A stretch of DNA of 64,000 nucleotides from Mytilus galloprovincialis (Eukaryota > Mollusca > Bivalvia > Mytilida > Mytilidae), in assembly GCF_965363235.1 (NCBI RefSeq), contig NC_134847.1, forward strand, positions 73,352,268-73,416,267, written 5' to 3'. Position 1 is the stretch's first letter, and each line of letters begins with the position of its first letter. This document shows, one piece after another, positions 11,401-20,688 of this stretch. A program made the translations under genes and the position numbers. The notes beneath the pieces were generated by a model that saw only the letters and a list, made by a program, of their open reading frames with translations, had not been told where the DNA came from and searched no databases.

Positions 11401-13339
11401 GACTATTTTATTTATTGTGTCTGTTTAGTTAACGCATCAATGTAAATATAACGGAATTTGATGAGACTGTCATCAAAGTGAGAGGGTTAGCGCTATAAAA
11501 CCAGGTTTAATCCACCATTTCTACATTTGAAAATGTCTGTACCAAGTCAGGAATATGACAGTTCTTATCCATTCGTTTTTGATGCGTTTTGTTATTTGAT
11601 TTTGCCATGTGATTATGGACTTTCCGCATTGATTTTCCTCTAAGTTCAGTATTTTTGTGATTTTACTTTTTTCAAATTGAGTGCAAATGATAAGTCTTTT
11701 GTAGGCGAAACACACATCTGGCAGAACAGATTATAAGCCTTGTTTGTCAAAATTTTGGGATTCTTATAACTCTAAACGTAATGTTTTAAAACAAATAATG
11801 ATATTGATTGGATAGCAGACCACAGCCATTAAACTACCTCTCCAATACCAAGCAAAACAAAATAAGGTTCTTCTCAACTTCGCTAGAAAGTCATAAAAAT
11901 ACAGACAACAATAGTATACTGCTGTTCAACAGACATAAATCGATTGAGAGAATACAAATATTGACAGTATATATCAAGGTTGATACGAAATTTTTCCATT
12001 AAGTTTCCCGTCGTTTTTTCTAATTACGAGACCTCCCGAATTAGACCATATTCGATATGTTTGTGTCTAAACTAACTAAACGAATTTTTCTCACATCTTA
12101 TATTCTAGTTTACAATCTACTTCGTCTGCTCTGCTAAGTTCCAATTGTGACTTATTCCCGAATATGACAGTTTTGTCGAGTGTGAATTCGCATTGTTAGA
12201 AGACAAGTCTCGGTATTTATACACCCATCATTCGTGTCCGATTTGTCATTCGTAAGTCTGTTTCGATATTGTATTATGTCTTATCGTTTTTGTTTGCATT
12301 TTATTTTTAATTTCTATGTGTATGTACAATTTACTATAATTAATCATTTTGTTCAGTAATAGGATTTTTAAAAACGATACGCATATGATTAACTTTTCAC
12401 ACAGTTATCATTTAGAAAAAAAATCGACATGACAGAAAGTTCAAATAAATACACATAGTTATATATCAATATTATTGGAATGTTTAGAAAACATATAAAT
12501 AACACCATAACAAACAAAAGCTCTTTCCAAATTTATCACTGACGTCACTTTTTGGTTGGGTTGATACATTGGTGTAACGCACAGTTCAAAATTCTATTGT
12601 GGTGCACTGTGTATGGAAGGTGGCCGCTGTTATTCTGTGGTTAACATGTTGTAATGTACTATTATATTATTTCTCTATGTATTTCTCTGTCCTGAACGTT
12701 TTTGTTTATTTGTACTGTATTCCTGTCACGTAATGTTATCGTTTTGGCAGTATGTCTAACATTTCCATATATTGGAGCTTTGGGTAGCCATAAAACCAGG
12801 TTCAACCCCCTTTGTTTTAAATTGTCCTTAACCAATATCAGGTTACACTCGGTTTTGGTTTGTTATCCTTATTTGTTTTCGCTTATTCGATCTATGATCA
12901 TAGAACACCGGTATACTACTGTTGCTTTCATCTACGTCTTGGTAATTTACTATATTATATGCTTTAGAGTTTAATGGTTTATCCCTTAAAAAGGTAAAAG
13001 GGATATAACTACAGAACCCAAATCCTTCAATTCAGTTTGCGTTTTGATTTACATTAAGTTAGTTTTCCGACGGGGGTACTAAATTAAATAATGTCTCTGT
13101 AGTAGCTCTAACAACTCTAACATTATACTATACTTACAATTTCCAATGTCAGAAAAACAGTCACACAAGCCGGTAGACCACTCTCTGCGACATTGAACGT
13201 CAACAAGAAGTAGGGGATTTTTCAGTTGTTGTGGTTGTGCGATGACAATAGTAGTTACTTGGTTTTGCATTGGTAATGGATTTCCAACTTGAGGATTGAA
13301 CTGGTTGTGTGGGTGGATTTGGTTATTTGCTGGATCCAT
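8455..13339 (-). CDS. PLAC8-family gene B (cornifelin-like), three coding exons
   Basis: The coding exons on the minus strand are 13138-13339, 9419-9558 and 8455-8547, giving 144 residues. Introns follow GT-AG and phases match: exon 1 ends one base into a Cys codon, exon 2 is 140 nt, and exon 3 starts with GDMCNDC and ends KNMGI before TAA. Residues 1-45 are Asn/Gln/Pro-rich, then come REWSTGLCDCFSDIGNC, a very Cys-rich block (WCCYCCAVSSLASRIGECCC), an Arg-rich turn (RTRIRTMVGIR) and CCCGPCAACQE. This is the normal PLAC8 layout. AATAAA directly follows the stop. The start exon has two more copies upstream (15595-15796, 18053-18254), so which copy is transcribed is open. Intron 1 carries the hammerhead retrozyme array on the opposite strand; intron 2 carries a 49-bp minisatellite. 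Confidence 0.87.
8548..9418. other. Intron 2 of gene B
   Basis: This intron lies between exons 3 and 2 of gene B. Apart from the minisatellite at 9030-9225 it is AT-rich and I see no gene or element in it. Confidence 0.7.
9030..9225. repeat. 49-bp minisatellite, four copies
   Basis: Four head-to-tail copies of a 49-bp unit start at 9030, 9079, 9128 and 9177 and differ by only a few bases. The unit contains 'aacatcagcagttcttacgg' and ends in 'cgaattgtttaa'. It sits in intron 2 of gene B, about 190 bp from exon 2. The copies are almost identical, so the number is likely to vary among individuals. Confidence 0.9.
10075..10118 (+). ncRNA. Hammerhead ribozyme, array unit 1
   Basis: Stem I is GCGUCA (10075-10080) with UGGCGU (10113-10118), six pairs including wobbles. 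Core CUGAUGA is followed by stem II GUC/GAC with a UUGUGUA loop, GAAA and mini stem III ACG-CG-CGU. Cleavage is predicted after GUC at 10112. All core residues are intact. Confidence 0.8.
10427..10470 (+). ncRNA. Hammerhead ribozyme, array unit 2
   Basis: It has the same fold as unit 1, exactly 352 bp downstream. The only difference near stem III is a cgcacg loop in place of cgcgcg, which keeps pairing. Predicted cleavage is after 10464, and the core is intact. Confidence 0.8.
10779..10822 (+). ncRNA. Hammerhead ribozyme, array unit 3 (variant core)
   Basis: It lies 352 bp after unit 2. The core reads CUGACGA, a change at the least constrained core position (U7), and stem III begins with a U-G wobble (gaaatgcgcgtc). 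It may be slower but is not clearly dead. Predicted cleavage is after 10816. Confidence 0.7.
10856..12695. other. Middle of intron 1 of gene B, repeats only
   Basis: No exon is seen. It holds an R3 copy (about 11465-11700, +) running into a decayed hammerhead (about 11679-11730), an R1 fragment (about 11850-11960, -), an R3-related segment (about 12120-12290), and the left part of another R1 copy that continues into the triplicated block. Confidence 0.55.
11465..11700 (+). repeat. Dispersed repeat family R3 (representative copy)
   Basis: The unit is marked by 'ccaagtcaggaatatgacag' and 'tcagtatttttgtgatttta'. Other copies: about 5045-5165 (-), 26090-26220 (+, partial), 38350-38480 (-), 42660-42905 (+), 49640-49735 (-) and 54370-54500 (-). 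The copies at 11465 and 42660 both run straight into hammerhead-bearing sequence, which may mean R3 and the retrozyme belong to one larger composite. Confidence 0.5.
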
Positions 13340-15152
13340 GACTAATAATAATTAACAATTGAACATTTCTCATTTTTTTTATACATTTCCTGTTTACAAA
13401 ACTTTAAAGTTTTCGAAAAACTAAAGATTTTCTTATCCCAGGCATTACCTAAGACGTATTTGGCAGTTTGGATCCTCAATGCTCTTCAACTTTATACTTG
13501 TTTGGCTTTACAAATATTTTGATATGAGCGTCACTGATGAGTCTTATGTAGACGAAACGCGCATCTGGCATACTTAATTATAATCCTGGTACCTTTGATA
13601 ACTATTTACACCACTGGGTCGATGCCACTGCTGGTGGACGTTACGTCCCCGAGAGTATCACCAGCCCAGGAGTCAACACTTCGGTGTTGACATGAATATC
13701 AATAATGTGGTCATTTTTATAAATTTTCTGTTTACAAAACTTTGAATTTTTTTTCGAAAAACTAAGGATTTTTTTTTTATCCCAGGCATAGATTACCTTA
13801 GACGTATTTGGCACAACCTTTCGGAATTTTGGATCTTCTATGCTCTTCAATTTTATATTTGTTTGGCTTTATTAATATTTTGATATGAACTTCAATGATG
13901 AGTGTTATGTAGACGAAACGCGCGTAAAGGCGTACTAAATTATAATCTTGGTACCTTTGATAACTATTTCGAAATATGTTAGAATATGAAAGTCATAGAT
14001 GAATTTTCTTTTTCTTCTAAATCACTTTTATTGTAAATTAGATTATAACTGTCTGCCAAAGATATATTGTTGATTGTATATGCATTCGTTCTTTTTTGTG
14101 CGTTTCTTTTGAGGATAGAAAGGCGTCTAGTTATCACAGATTTGGTTTTTAGCACTGTATAGAAAAAATCCATCTTTATCTTAAATGGATCCAGAAACTG
14201 ATCACTTATATTTGTACAACCCTACTGCAACGCCAATACGCACAGGAAATTGTTAAAAGTAATTCTTTAAGGTGGCTATTAAAAAATAATAGTTCACCAA
14301 GTGCATGCATTAAGGAAGTTCGCTGCTTAGTTTCAAAATTAATAGCTTTCCATAACACTAGTATATATTGATAGGGGATTAATTGAGGAATCAAAAAAGC
14401 AAAAAGAGTATAGGGGTCAATGTGCTTGTTTTCGAAATATTAGCCATTGAAATTGTGGCGGGAAAATGTTCTTTCTTGAATTTTTATAGCTTTATCATTG
14501 ACCGGTTAAAGTTCAGAAAAAAATTTATATTATATATGAAAAATAAATAAGATTTTATAAGACTTTATAAGATGTTATATTTGTTATTCTCATGGGATTT
14601 TGTCTGATGCTTGGTCCGTTTCTGTGTGTGTTACATTTTAGTGTTGTGTCGTTGTTCTCCTCTTATATTTAATGCGTTTCCCTCGGTTTTGGTTTGTTAC
14701 CCCGATTTTGTTTTTTGTCCATGTATTTATGAGTTTTGAACAGCGGTATACTACTGTTGCCTTTATTTATTTACAAATGGCTTATAATTATACATGTAAA
14801 AGATTTATAATAAGAAAAATGGGGGTCCATGGGCAAAATTTGTTCACGCATTCAAATGAATAAAACCAGAGAATTACGAAATTCTGACAAAATTTCCAAA
14901 TATAGGCACGAATGAACTTCTCCTTAAAATAAAAATTAAAGATAAAGATTGGGTGCGGCGGGGTTGAAACAATAGAACATATATTCTGGACCTGTCCATA
15001 TATGTTTAAACTATGGGAAGACCTTAACTCCTGGATATTTGAGAAGACAGAAATAGAACTAACTTTAAATATTGATTTGATTTTATTTGGTATTCTAACA
15101 AAAACAGTTAAAAATGATATAAGAAACTTAATACTTCTGTTAACAAAATTCT
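12696..15152. repeat. 2457-bp tandem unit, copy 1 of 3 (carries gene B start exon)
   Basis: The unit begins at 'acgtttttgttt' and ends inside a LINE tail at 'aacaaaattct'. Its content, left to right, is part of an R1 repeat, the gene B start exon (minus, 13138-13339), a retrozyme monomer flanked by hammerheads (13528 and about 13885), then a TTAA-flanked DNA element interrupted by an R1 copy and by the 5' part of a LINE tail. Copy 1 differs from copies 2 and 3 at a few single bases (for example atttccatat versus attaccatat, atgatcatag versus atgaccatag) and in poly-T lengths. Copies 2 and 3 agree with each other at those sites. Confidence 0.92.
13528..13571 (+). ncRNA. Hammerhead ribozyme in triplicated unit, copy 1
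   Basis: The core CUGAUGA, stem II GUC/GAC and GAAAC are intact, and stem I is GCGUCA/UGGCAU. The cleavage triplet is AUC rather than GUC, which still fits the NUH rule. Identical copies are at 15985-16028 and 18443-18486. A second, decayed hammerhead follows about 357 bp downstream (about 13885-13935), so one full retrozyme monomer is present per unit. Confidence 0.7.
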
Positions 15153-15594
15153 ACGTTTTTGTTTATTTGTACTGTATTCCTGTCACGTAATGTTATCGTT
15201 TTGGCAGTATGTCTAACATTACCATATATTGGAGCTTTGGGTAGCCATAAAACCAGGTTCAACCCCCTTTGTTTTAAATTGTCCTTAACCAATATCAGGT
15301 TACACTCGGTTTTGGTTTGTTATCCTTATTTGTTTTCGCTTATTCGATCTATGACCATAGAACACCGGTATACTACTGTTGCTTTCATCTACGTCTTGGT
15401 AATTTACTATATTATATGCTTTAGAGTTTAATGGTTTATCCCTTAAAAAGGTAAAAGGGATATAACTACAGAACCCAAATCCTTCAATTCAGTTTGCGTT
15501 TTGATTTACATTAAGTTAGTTTGCCGACGGGGGTACTAAATTAAATAATGTCTCTGTAGTAGCTCTAACAACTCTAACATTATACTATACTTAC

Positions 15595-15796
15595 AATTTC
15601 CAATGTCAGAAAAACAGTCACACAAGCCGGTAGACCACTCTCTGCGACATTGAACGTCAACAAGAAGTAGGGGATTTTTCAGTTGTTGTGGTTGTGCGAT
15701 GACAATAGTAGTTACTTGGTTTTGCATTGGTAATGGATTTCCAACTTGAGGATTGAACTGGTTGTGTGGGTGGATTTGGTTATTTGCTGGATCCAT
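15595..15796 (-). CDS. Gene B start exon, duplicate copy 2
   Basis: It encodes the same 67 residues as the 13138-13339 exon, with the same ATG, the same AG just before it (ttattattag then tc and ATG) and the same GTAAGT donor. No separate second or third exon lies between this copy and copy 1. It can therefore serve only as an alternative start exon for the exons at 9419-9558 and 8455-8547, or be unused. If spliced to another copy, the reading frame would continue, since tc + 202 nt is 204 nt. Confidence 0.75.
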
Positions 15797-15984
15797 GACT
15801 AATAATAATTAACAATTGAACATTTCTCATTTTTTTTATACATTTCCTGTTTACAAAACTTTAAAGTTTTCGAAAAACTAAAGATTTTCTTATCCCAGGC
15901 ATTACCTAAGACGTATTTGGCAGTTTGGATCCTCAATGCTCTTCAACTTTATACTTGTTTGGCTTTACAAATATTTTGATATGA

Positions 15985-16028
15985 GCGTCACTGATGAGTC
16001 TTATGTAGACGAAACGCGCATCTGGCAT
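15985..16028 (+). ncRNA. Hammerhead ribozyme in triplicated unit, copy 2
   Basis: Duplicate of the motif at 13528-13571, with intact core and AUC cleavage triplet. Confidence 0.65.
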
Positions 16029-18052
16029 ACTTAATTATAATCCTGGTACCTTTGATAACTATTTACACCACTGGGTCGATGCCACTGCTGGTGGACGTTA
16101 CGTCCCCGAGAGTATCACCAGCCCAGGAGTCAACACTTCGGTGTTGACATGAATATCAATAATGTGGTCATTTTTATAAATTTTCTGTTTACAAAACTTT
16201 GAATTTTTTTCGAAAAACTAAGGATTTTTTTTTTTTATCCCAGGCATAGATTACCTTAGACGTATTTGGCACAACCTTTCGGAATTTTGGATCTTCTATG
16301 CTCTTCAACTTTATATTTGTTTGGCTTTATTAATATTTTGATATGAACTTCAATGATGAGTGTTATGTAGACGAAACGCGCGTAAAGGCGTACTAAATTA
16401 TAATCTTGGTACCTTTGATAACTATTTCGAAATATGTTAGAATATGAAAGTCATAGATGAATTTTCTTTTTCTTCTAAATCACTTTTATTGTAAATTAGA
16501 TTATAACTGTCTGCCAAAGATATATTGTTGATTGTATATGCATTCGTTCTTTTTTGTGCGTTTCTTTTGAGGATAGAAAGGCGTCTAGTTATCACAGATT
16601 TGGTTTTTAGCACTGTATAGAAAAAATCCATCTTTATCTTAAATGGATCCAGAAACTGATCACTTATATTTGTACAACCCTACTGCAACGCCAATACGCA
16701 CAGGAAATTGTTAAAAGTAATTCTTTAAGGTGGCTATTAAAAAATAATAGTTCACCAAGTGCATGCATTAAGGAAGTTCGCTGCTTAGTTTCAAAATTAA
16801 TAGCTTTCCATAACACTAGTATATATTGATAGGGGATTAATTGAGGAATCAAAAAAGCAAAAAGAGTATAGGGGTCAATGTGCTTGTTTTCGAAATATTA
16901 GCCATTGAAATTGTGGCGGGAAAATGTTCTTTCTTGAATTTTTATAGCTTTATCATTGACCGGTTAAAGTTCAGAAAAAAATTTATATTATATATGAAAA
17001 ATAAATAAGATTTTATAAGACTTTATAAGATGTTATATTTGTTATTCTCATGGGATTTTGTCTGATGCTTGGTCCGTTTCTGTGTGTGTTACATTTTAGT
17101 GTTGTGTCGTTGTTCTCCTCTTATATTTAATGCGTTTCCCTCGGTTTTGGTTTGTTACCCCGATTTTGTTTTTTGTCCATGTATTTATGAGTTTTGAACA
17201 GCGGTATACTACTGTTGCCTTTATTTATTTACAAATGGCTTATAATTATACATGTAAAAGATTTATAATAAGAAAAATGGGGGTCCATGGGCAAAATTTG
17301 TTCACGCATTCAAATGAATAAAACCAGAGAATTACGAAATTCTGACAAAATTTCCAAATATAGGCACGAATGAACTTCTCCTTAAAATAAAAATTAAAGA
17401 TAAAGATTGGGTGCGGCGGGGTTGAAACAATAGAACATATATTCTGGACCTGTCCATATATGTTTAAACTATGGGAAGACCTTAACTCCTGGATATTTGA
17501 GAAGACAGAAATAGAACTAACTTTAAATATTGATTTGATTTTATTTGGTATTCTAACAAAAACAGTTAAAAATGATATAAGAAACTTAATACTTCTGTTA
17601 ACAAAATTCTACGTTTTTGTTTATTTGTACTGTATTCCTGTCACGTAATGTTATCGTTTTGGCAGTATGTCTAACATTACCATATATTGGAGCTTTGGGT
17701 AGCCATAAAACCAGGTTCAACCCCCTTTGTTTTAAATTGTCCTTAACCAATATCAGGTTACACTCGGTTTTGGTTTGTTATCCTTATTTGTTTTCGCTTA
17801 TTCGATCTATGACCATAGAACACCGGTATACTACTGTTGCTTTCATCTACGTCTTGGTAATTTACTATATTATATGCTTTAGAGTTTAATGGTTTATCCC
17901 TTAAAAAGGTAAAAGGGATATAACTACAGAACCCAAATCCTTCAATTCAGTTTGCGTTTTGATTTACATTAAGTTAGTTTGCCGACGGGGGTACTAAATT
18001 AAATAATGTCTCTGTAGTAGCTCTAACAACTCTAACATTATACTATACTTAC

Positions 18053-18254
18053 AATTTCCAATGTCAGAAAAACAGTCACACAAGCCGGTAGACCACTCTC
18101 TGCGACATTGAACGTCAACAAGAAGTAGGGGATTTTTCAGTTGTTGTGGTTGTGCGATGACAATAGTAGTTACTTGGTTTTGCATTGGTAATGGATTTCC
18201 AACTTGAGGATTGAACTGGTTGTGTGGGTGGATTTGGTTATTTGCTGGATCCAT
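18053..18254 (-). CDS. Gene B start exon, duplicate copy 3
   Basis: Identical in protein sequence to the other two copies, with intact ATG, upstream AG and GTAAGT donor. It is the farthest from the shared downstream exons (about 8.5 kb from exon 2). If the promoter and any 5'-UTR exon lie upstream of the block, this copy would be met first by the transcript. Confidence 0.75.
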
Positions 18255-18442
18255 GACTAATAATAATTAACAATTGAACATTTCTCATTTTTTTTATACA
18301 TTTCCTGTTTACAAAACTTTAAAGTTTTCGAAAAACTAAAGATTTTCTTATCCCAGGCATTACCTAAGACGTATTTGGCAGTTTGGATCCTCAATGCTCT
18401 TCAACTTTATACTTGTTTGGCTTTACAAATATTTTGATATGA

Positions 18443-18486
18443 GCGTCACTGATGAGTCTTATGTAGACGAAACGCGCATCTGGCAT
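18443..18486 (+). ncRNA. Hammerhead ribozyme in triplicated unit, copy 3
   Basis: Duplicate of the motif at 13528-13571, with intact core and AUC cleavage triplet. Confidence 0.65.
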
Positions 18487-19228
18487 ACTTAATTATAATC
18501 CTGGTACCTTTGATAACTATTTACACCACTGGGTCGATGCCACTGCTGGTGGACGTTACGTCCCCGAGAGTATCACCAGCCCAGGAGTCAACACTTCGGT
18601 GTTGACATGAATATCAATAATGTGGTCATTTTTATAAATTTTCTGTTTACAAAACTTTGAATTTTTTTCGAAAAACTAAGGATTTTTTTTTTTATCCCAG
18701 GCATAGATTACCTTAGACGTATTTGGCACAACCTTTCGGAATTTTGGATCTTCTATGCTCTTCAACTTTATATTTGTTTGGCTTTATTAATATTTTGATA
18801 TGAACTTCAATGATGAGTGTTATGTAGACGAAACGCGCGTAAAGGCGTACTAAATTATAATCTTGGTACCTTTGATAACTATTTCGAAATATGTTAGAAT
18901 ATGAAAGTCATAGATGAATTTTCTTTTTCTTCTAAATCACTTTTATTGTAAATTAGATTATAACTGTCTGCCAAAGATATATTGTTGATTGTATATGCAT
19001 TCGTTCTTTTTTGTGCGTTTCTTTTGAGGATAGAAAGGCGTCTAGTTATCACAGATTTGGTTTTTAGCACTGTATAGAAAAAATCCATCTTTATCTTAAA
19101 TGGATCCAGAAACTGATCACTTATATTTGTACAACCCTACTGCAACGCCAATACGCACAGGAAATTGTTAAAAGTAATTCTTTAAGGTGGCTATTAAAAA
19201 ATAATAGTTCACCAAGTGCATGCATTAA

Positions 19229-20684
19229 GGAAGTTCGCTGCTTAGTTTCAAAATTAATAGCTTTCCATAACACTAGTATATATTGATAGGGGATTAATTG
19301 AGGAATCAAAAAAGCAAAAAGAGTATAGGGGTCAATGTGCTTGTTTTCGAAATATTAGCCATTGAAATTGTGGCGGGAAAATGTTCTTTCTTGAATTTTT
19401 ATAGCTTTATCATTGACCGGTTAAAGTTCAGAAAAAAATTTATATTATATATGAAAAATAAATAAGATTTTATAAGACTTTATAAGATGTTATATTTGTT
19501 ATTCTCATGGGATTTTGTCTGATGCTTGGTCCGTTTCTGTGTGTGTTACATTTTAGTGTTGTGTCGTTGTTCTCCTCTTATATTTAATGCGTTTCCCTCG
19601 GTTTTGGTTTGTTACCCCGATTTTGTTTTTTGTCCATGTATTTATGAGTTTTGAACAGCGGTATACTACTGTTGCCTTTATTTATTTACAAATGGCTTAT
19701 AATTATACATGTAAAAGATTTATAATAAGAAAAATGGGGGTCCATGGGCAAAATTTGTTCACGCATTCAAATGAATAAAACCAGAGAATTACGAAATTCT
19801 GACAAAATTTCCAAATATAGGCACGAATGAACTTCTCCTTAAAATAAAAATTAAAGATAAAGATTGGGTGCGGCGGGGTTGAAACAATAGAACATATATT
19901 CTGGACCTGTCCATATATGTTTAAACTATGGGAAGACCTTAACTCCTGGATATTTGAGAAGACAGAAATAGAACTAACTTTAAATATTGATTTGATTTTA
20001 TTTGGTATTCTAACAAAAACAGTTAAAAATGATATAAGAAACTTAATACTTCTGTTAACAAAATTCTACATTTATAGAAGCAAACTATCTATGAAACAAA
20101 CCAATATAATAGCACTAAAAAAATATTTAAAAGAAAACTTATTAATAGAAAAAAAATAATTCTATAAAAATAAATTACTCAGTAGGGCAGAAAACTGCTA
20201 GAACCCCTGGACTCCTTTACTTTCATAAAAACAAAAAAAAAACCAAATAGACTCTACATATAATGTATATACATTTCATATCCAAACAGCCTATGTCTTA
20301 AACTCATTTTGTGCAATGTATCAAACAGCTGTGTCTATGACATATATTATATATCTTCTGTTTAGAGTATAAAACTATTATGCATACAAGTGTGTATAAC
20401 TCATTATGTTCATGTGTAAAAAAGAAAAAAAAATGAAATTTAATATAAAAAAAACTATATATATATACTTTTTCAAAACATGTGCATTTGTTATACTTGA
20501 TTATTATTGTAGTTAAATACTAACAAAAACTAACAACTGTATAAATATCTTTATTTACTAATATTAACGAGGCCGGGATAAGATACCGGTACTTGATGTT
20601 TTAAACTAACAAATGTACAGATTTCAATAAAATATGATAAATTTAAAAAAAAAAATAAATAAAAAACATGACATGCAAACATCC
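19229..20684. mobile_element. TTAA-flanked MITE interrupted by R1 repeat and LINE tail
   Basis: The left end 'ggaagttcgct' follows TTAA (19225-19228). The right end 'tgcaaacatcc' precedes TTAA (20685-20688). The ends are inverted repeats of about 11 bp. Comparison with the compact copy at 60122-60513 shows two later insertions: an R1 copy and, after 'ttccaaa' at 19815, the LINE tail. The left part recurs in copies 1 and 2 of the tandem unit from 14314 and about 16771. TTAA target sites are typical of piggyBac-type elements, but no transposase is present. Confidence 0.7.
19816..20665 (+). mobile_element. 5'-truncated LINE tail (non-LTR retrotransposon)
   Basis: This is the 3' end of a LINE. 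It contains the C-terminal zinc-finger-like signature of non-LTR reverse transcriptase proteins (ETIEHIFWTCPYMFKLW) and then about 70 further residues to a stop at 20159. A 3' UTR follows with aataaa near 20625 and a poly-A end at about 20640-20665. The upstream part is missing, as usual for LINE insertions. Its first part is repeated in the other two tandem units (from about 14901 and 17358). It sits exactly between the two halves of the TTAA element. Confidence 0.7.
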
Positions 20685-20688
20685 TTAA

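Larger units (their letters stand above)
15153..17610. repeat. 2458-bp tandem unit, copy 2 of 3
   Basis: Same content as copy 1 in the same order, shifted by 2457 bp. The junction with copy 1 is sharp: LINE sequence 'aacaaaattct' is joined directly to 'acgtttttg', with no target-site duplication. This suggests tandem duplication by unequal exchange or replication rather than transposition. Confidence 0.92.
17611..20067. repeat. 2457-bp tandem unit, copy 3 of 3
   Basis: This is the last copy. After 20067 the sequence no longer jumps back to 'acgtttttg' but runs on through the rest of the LINE tail (to about 20665) and the missing right end of the TTAA element (to 20684). The uninterrupted right junction is therefore here, and copies 1 and 2 are the duplicated ones cut short within the LINE. 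Confidence 0.92.

Noticed and set aside
12702-17889. Repeated plus-strand frames (about 90 codons) in the triplicated block, seemingly encoding a hydrophobic protein
   Set aside because: They lie within R1-related repeat sequence and recur only because the block is duplicated. They have no recognisable domain and single-copy R1 elements elsewhere are not open.
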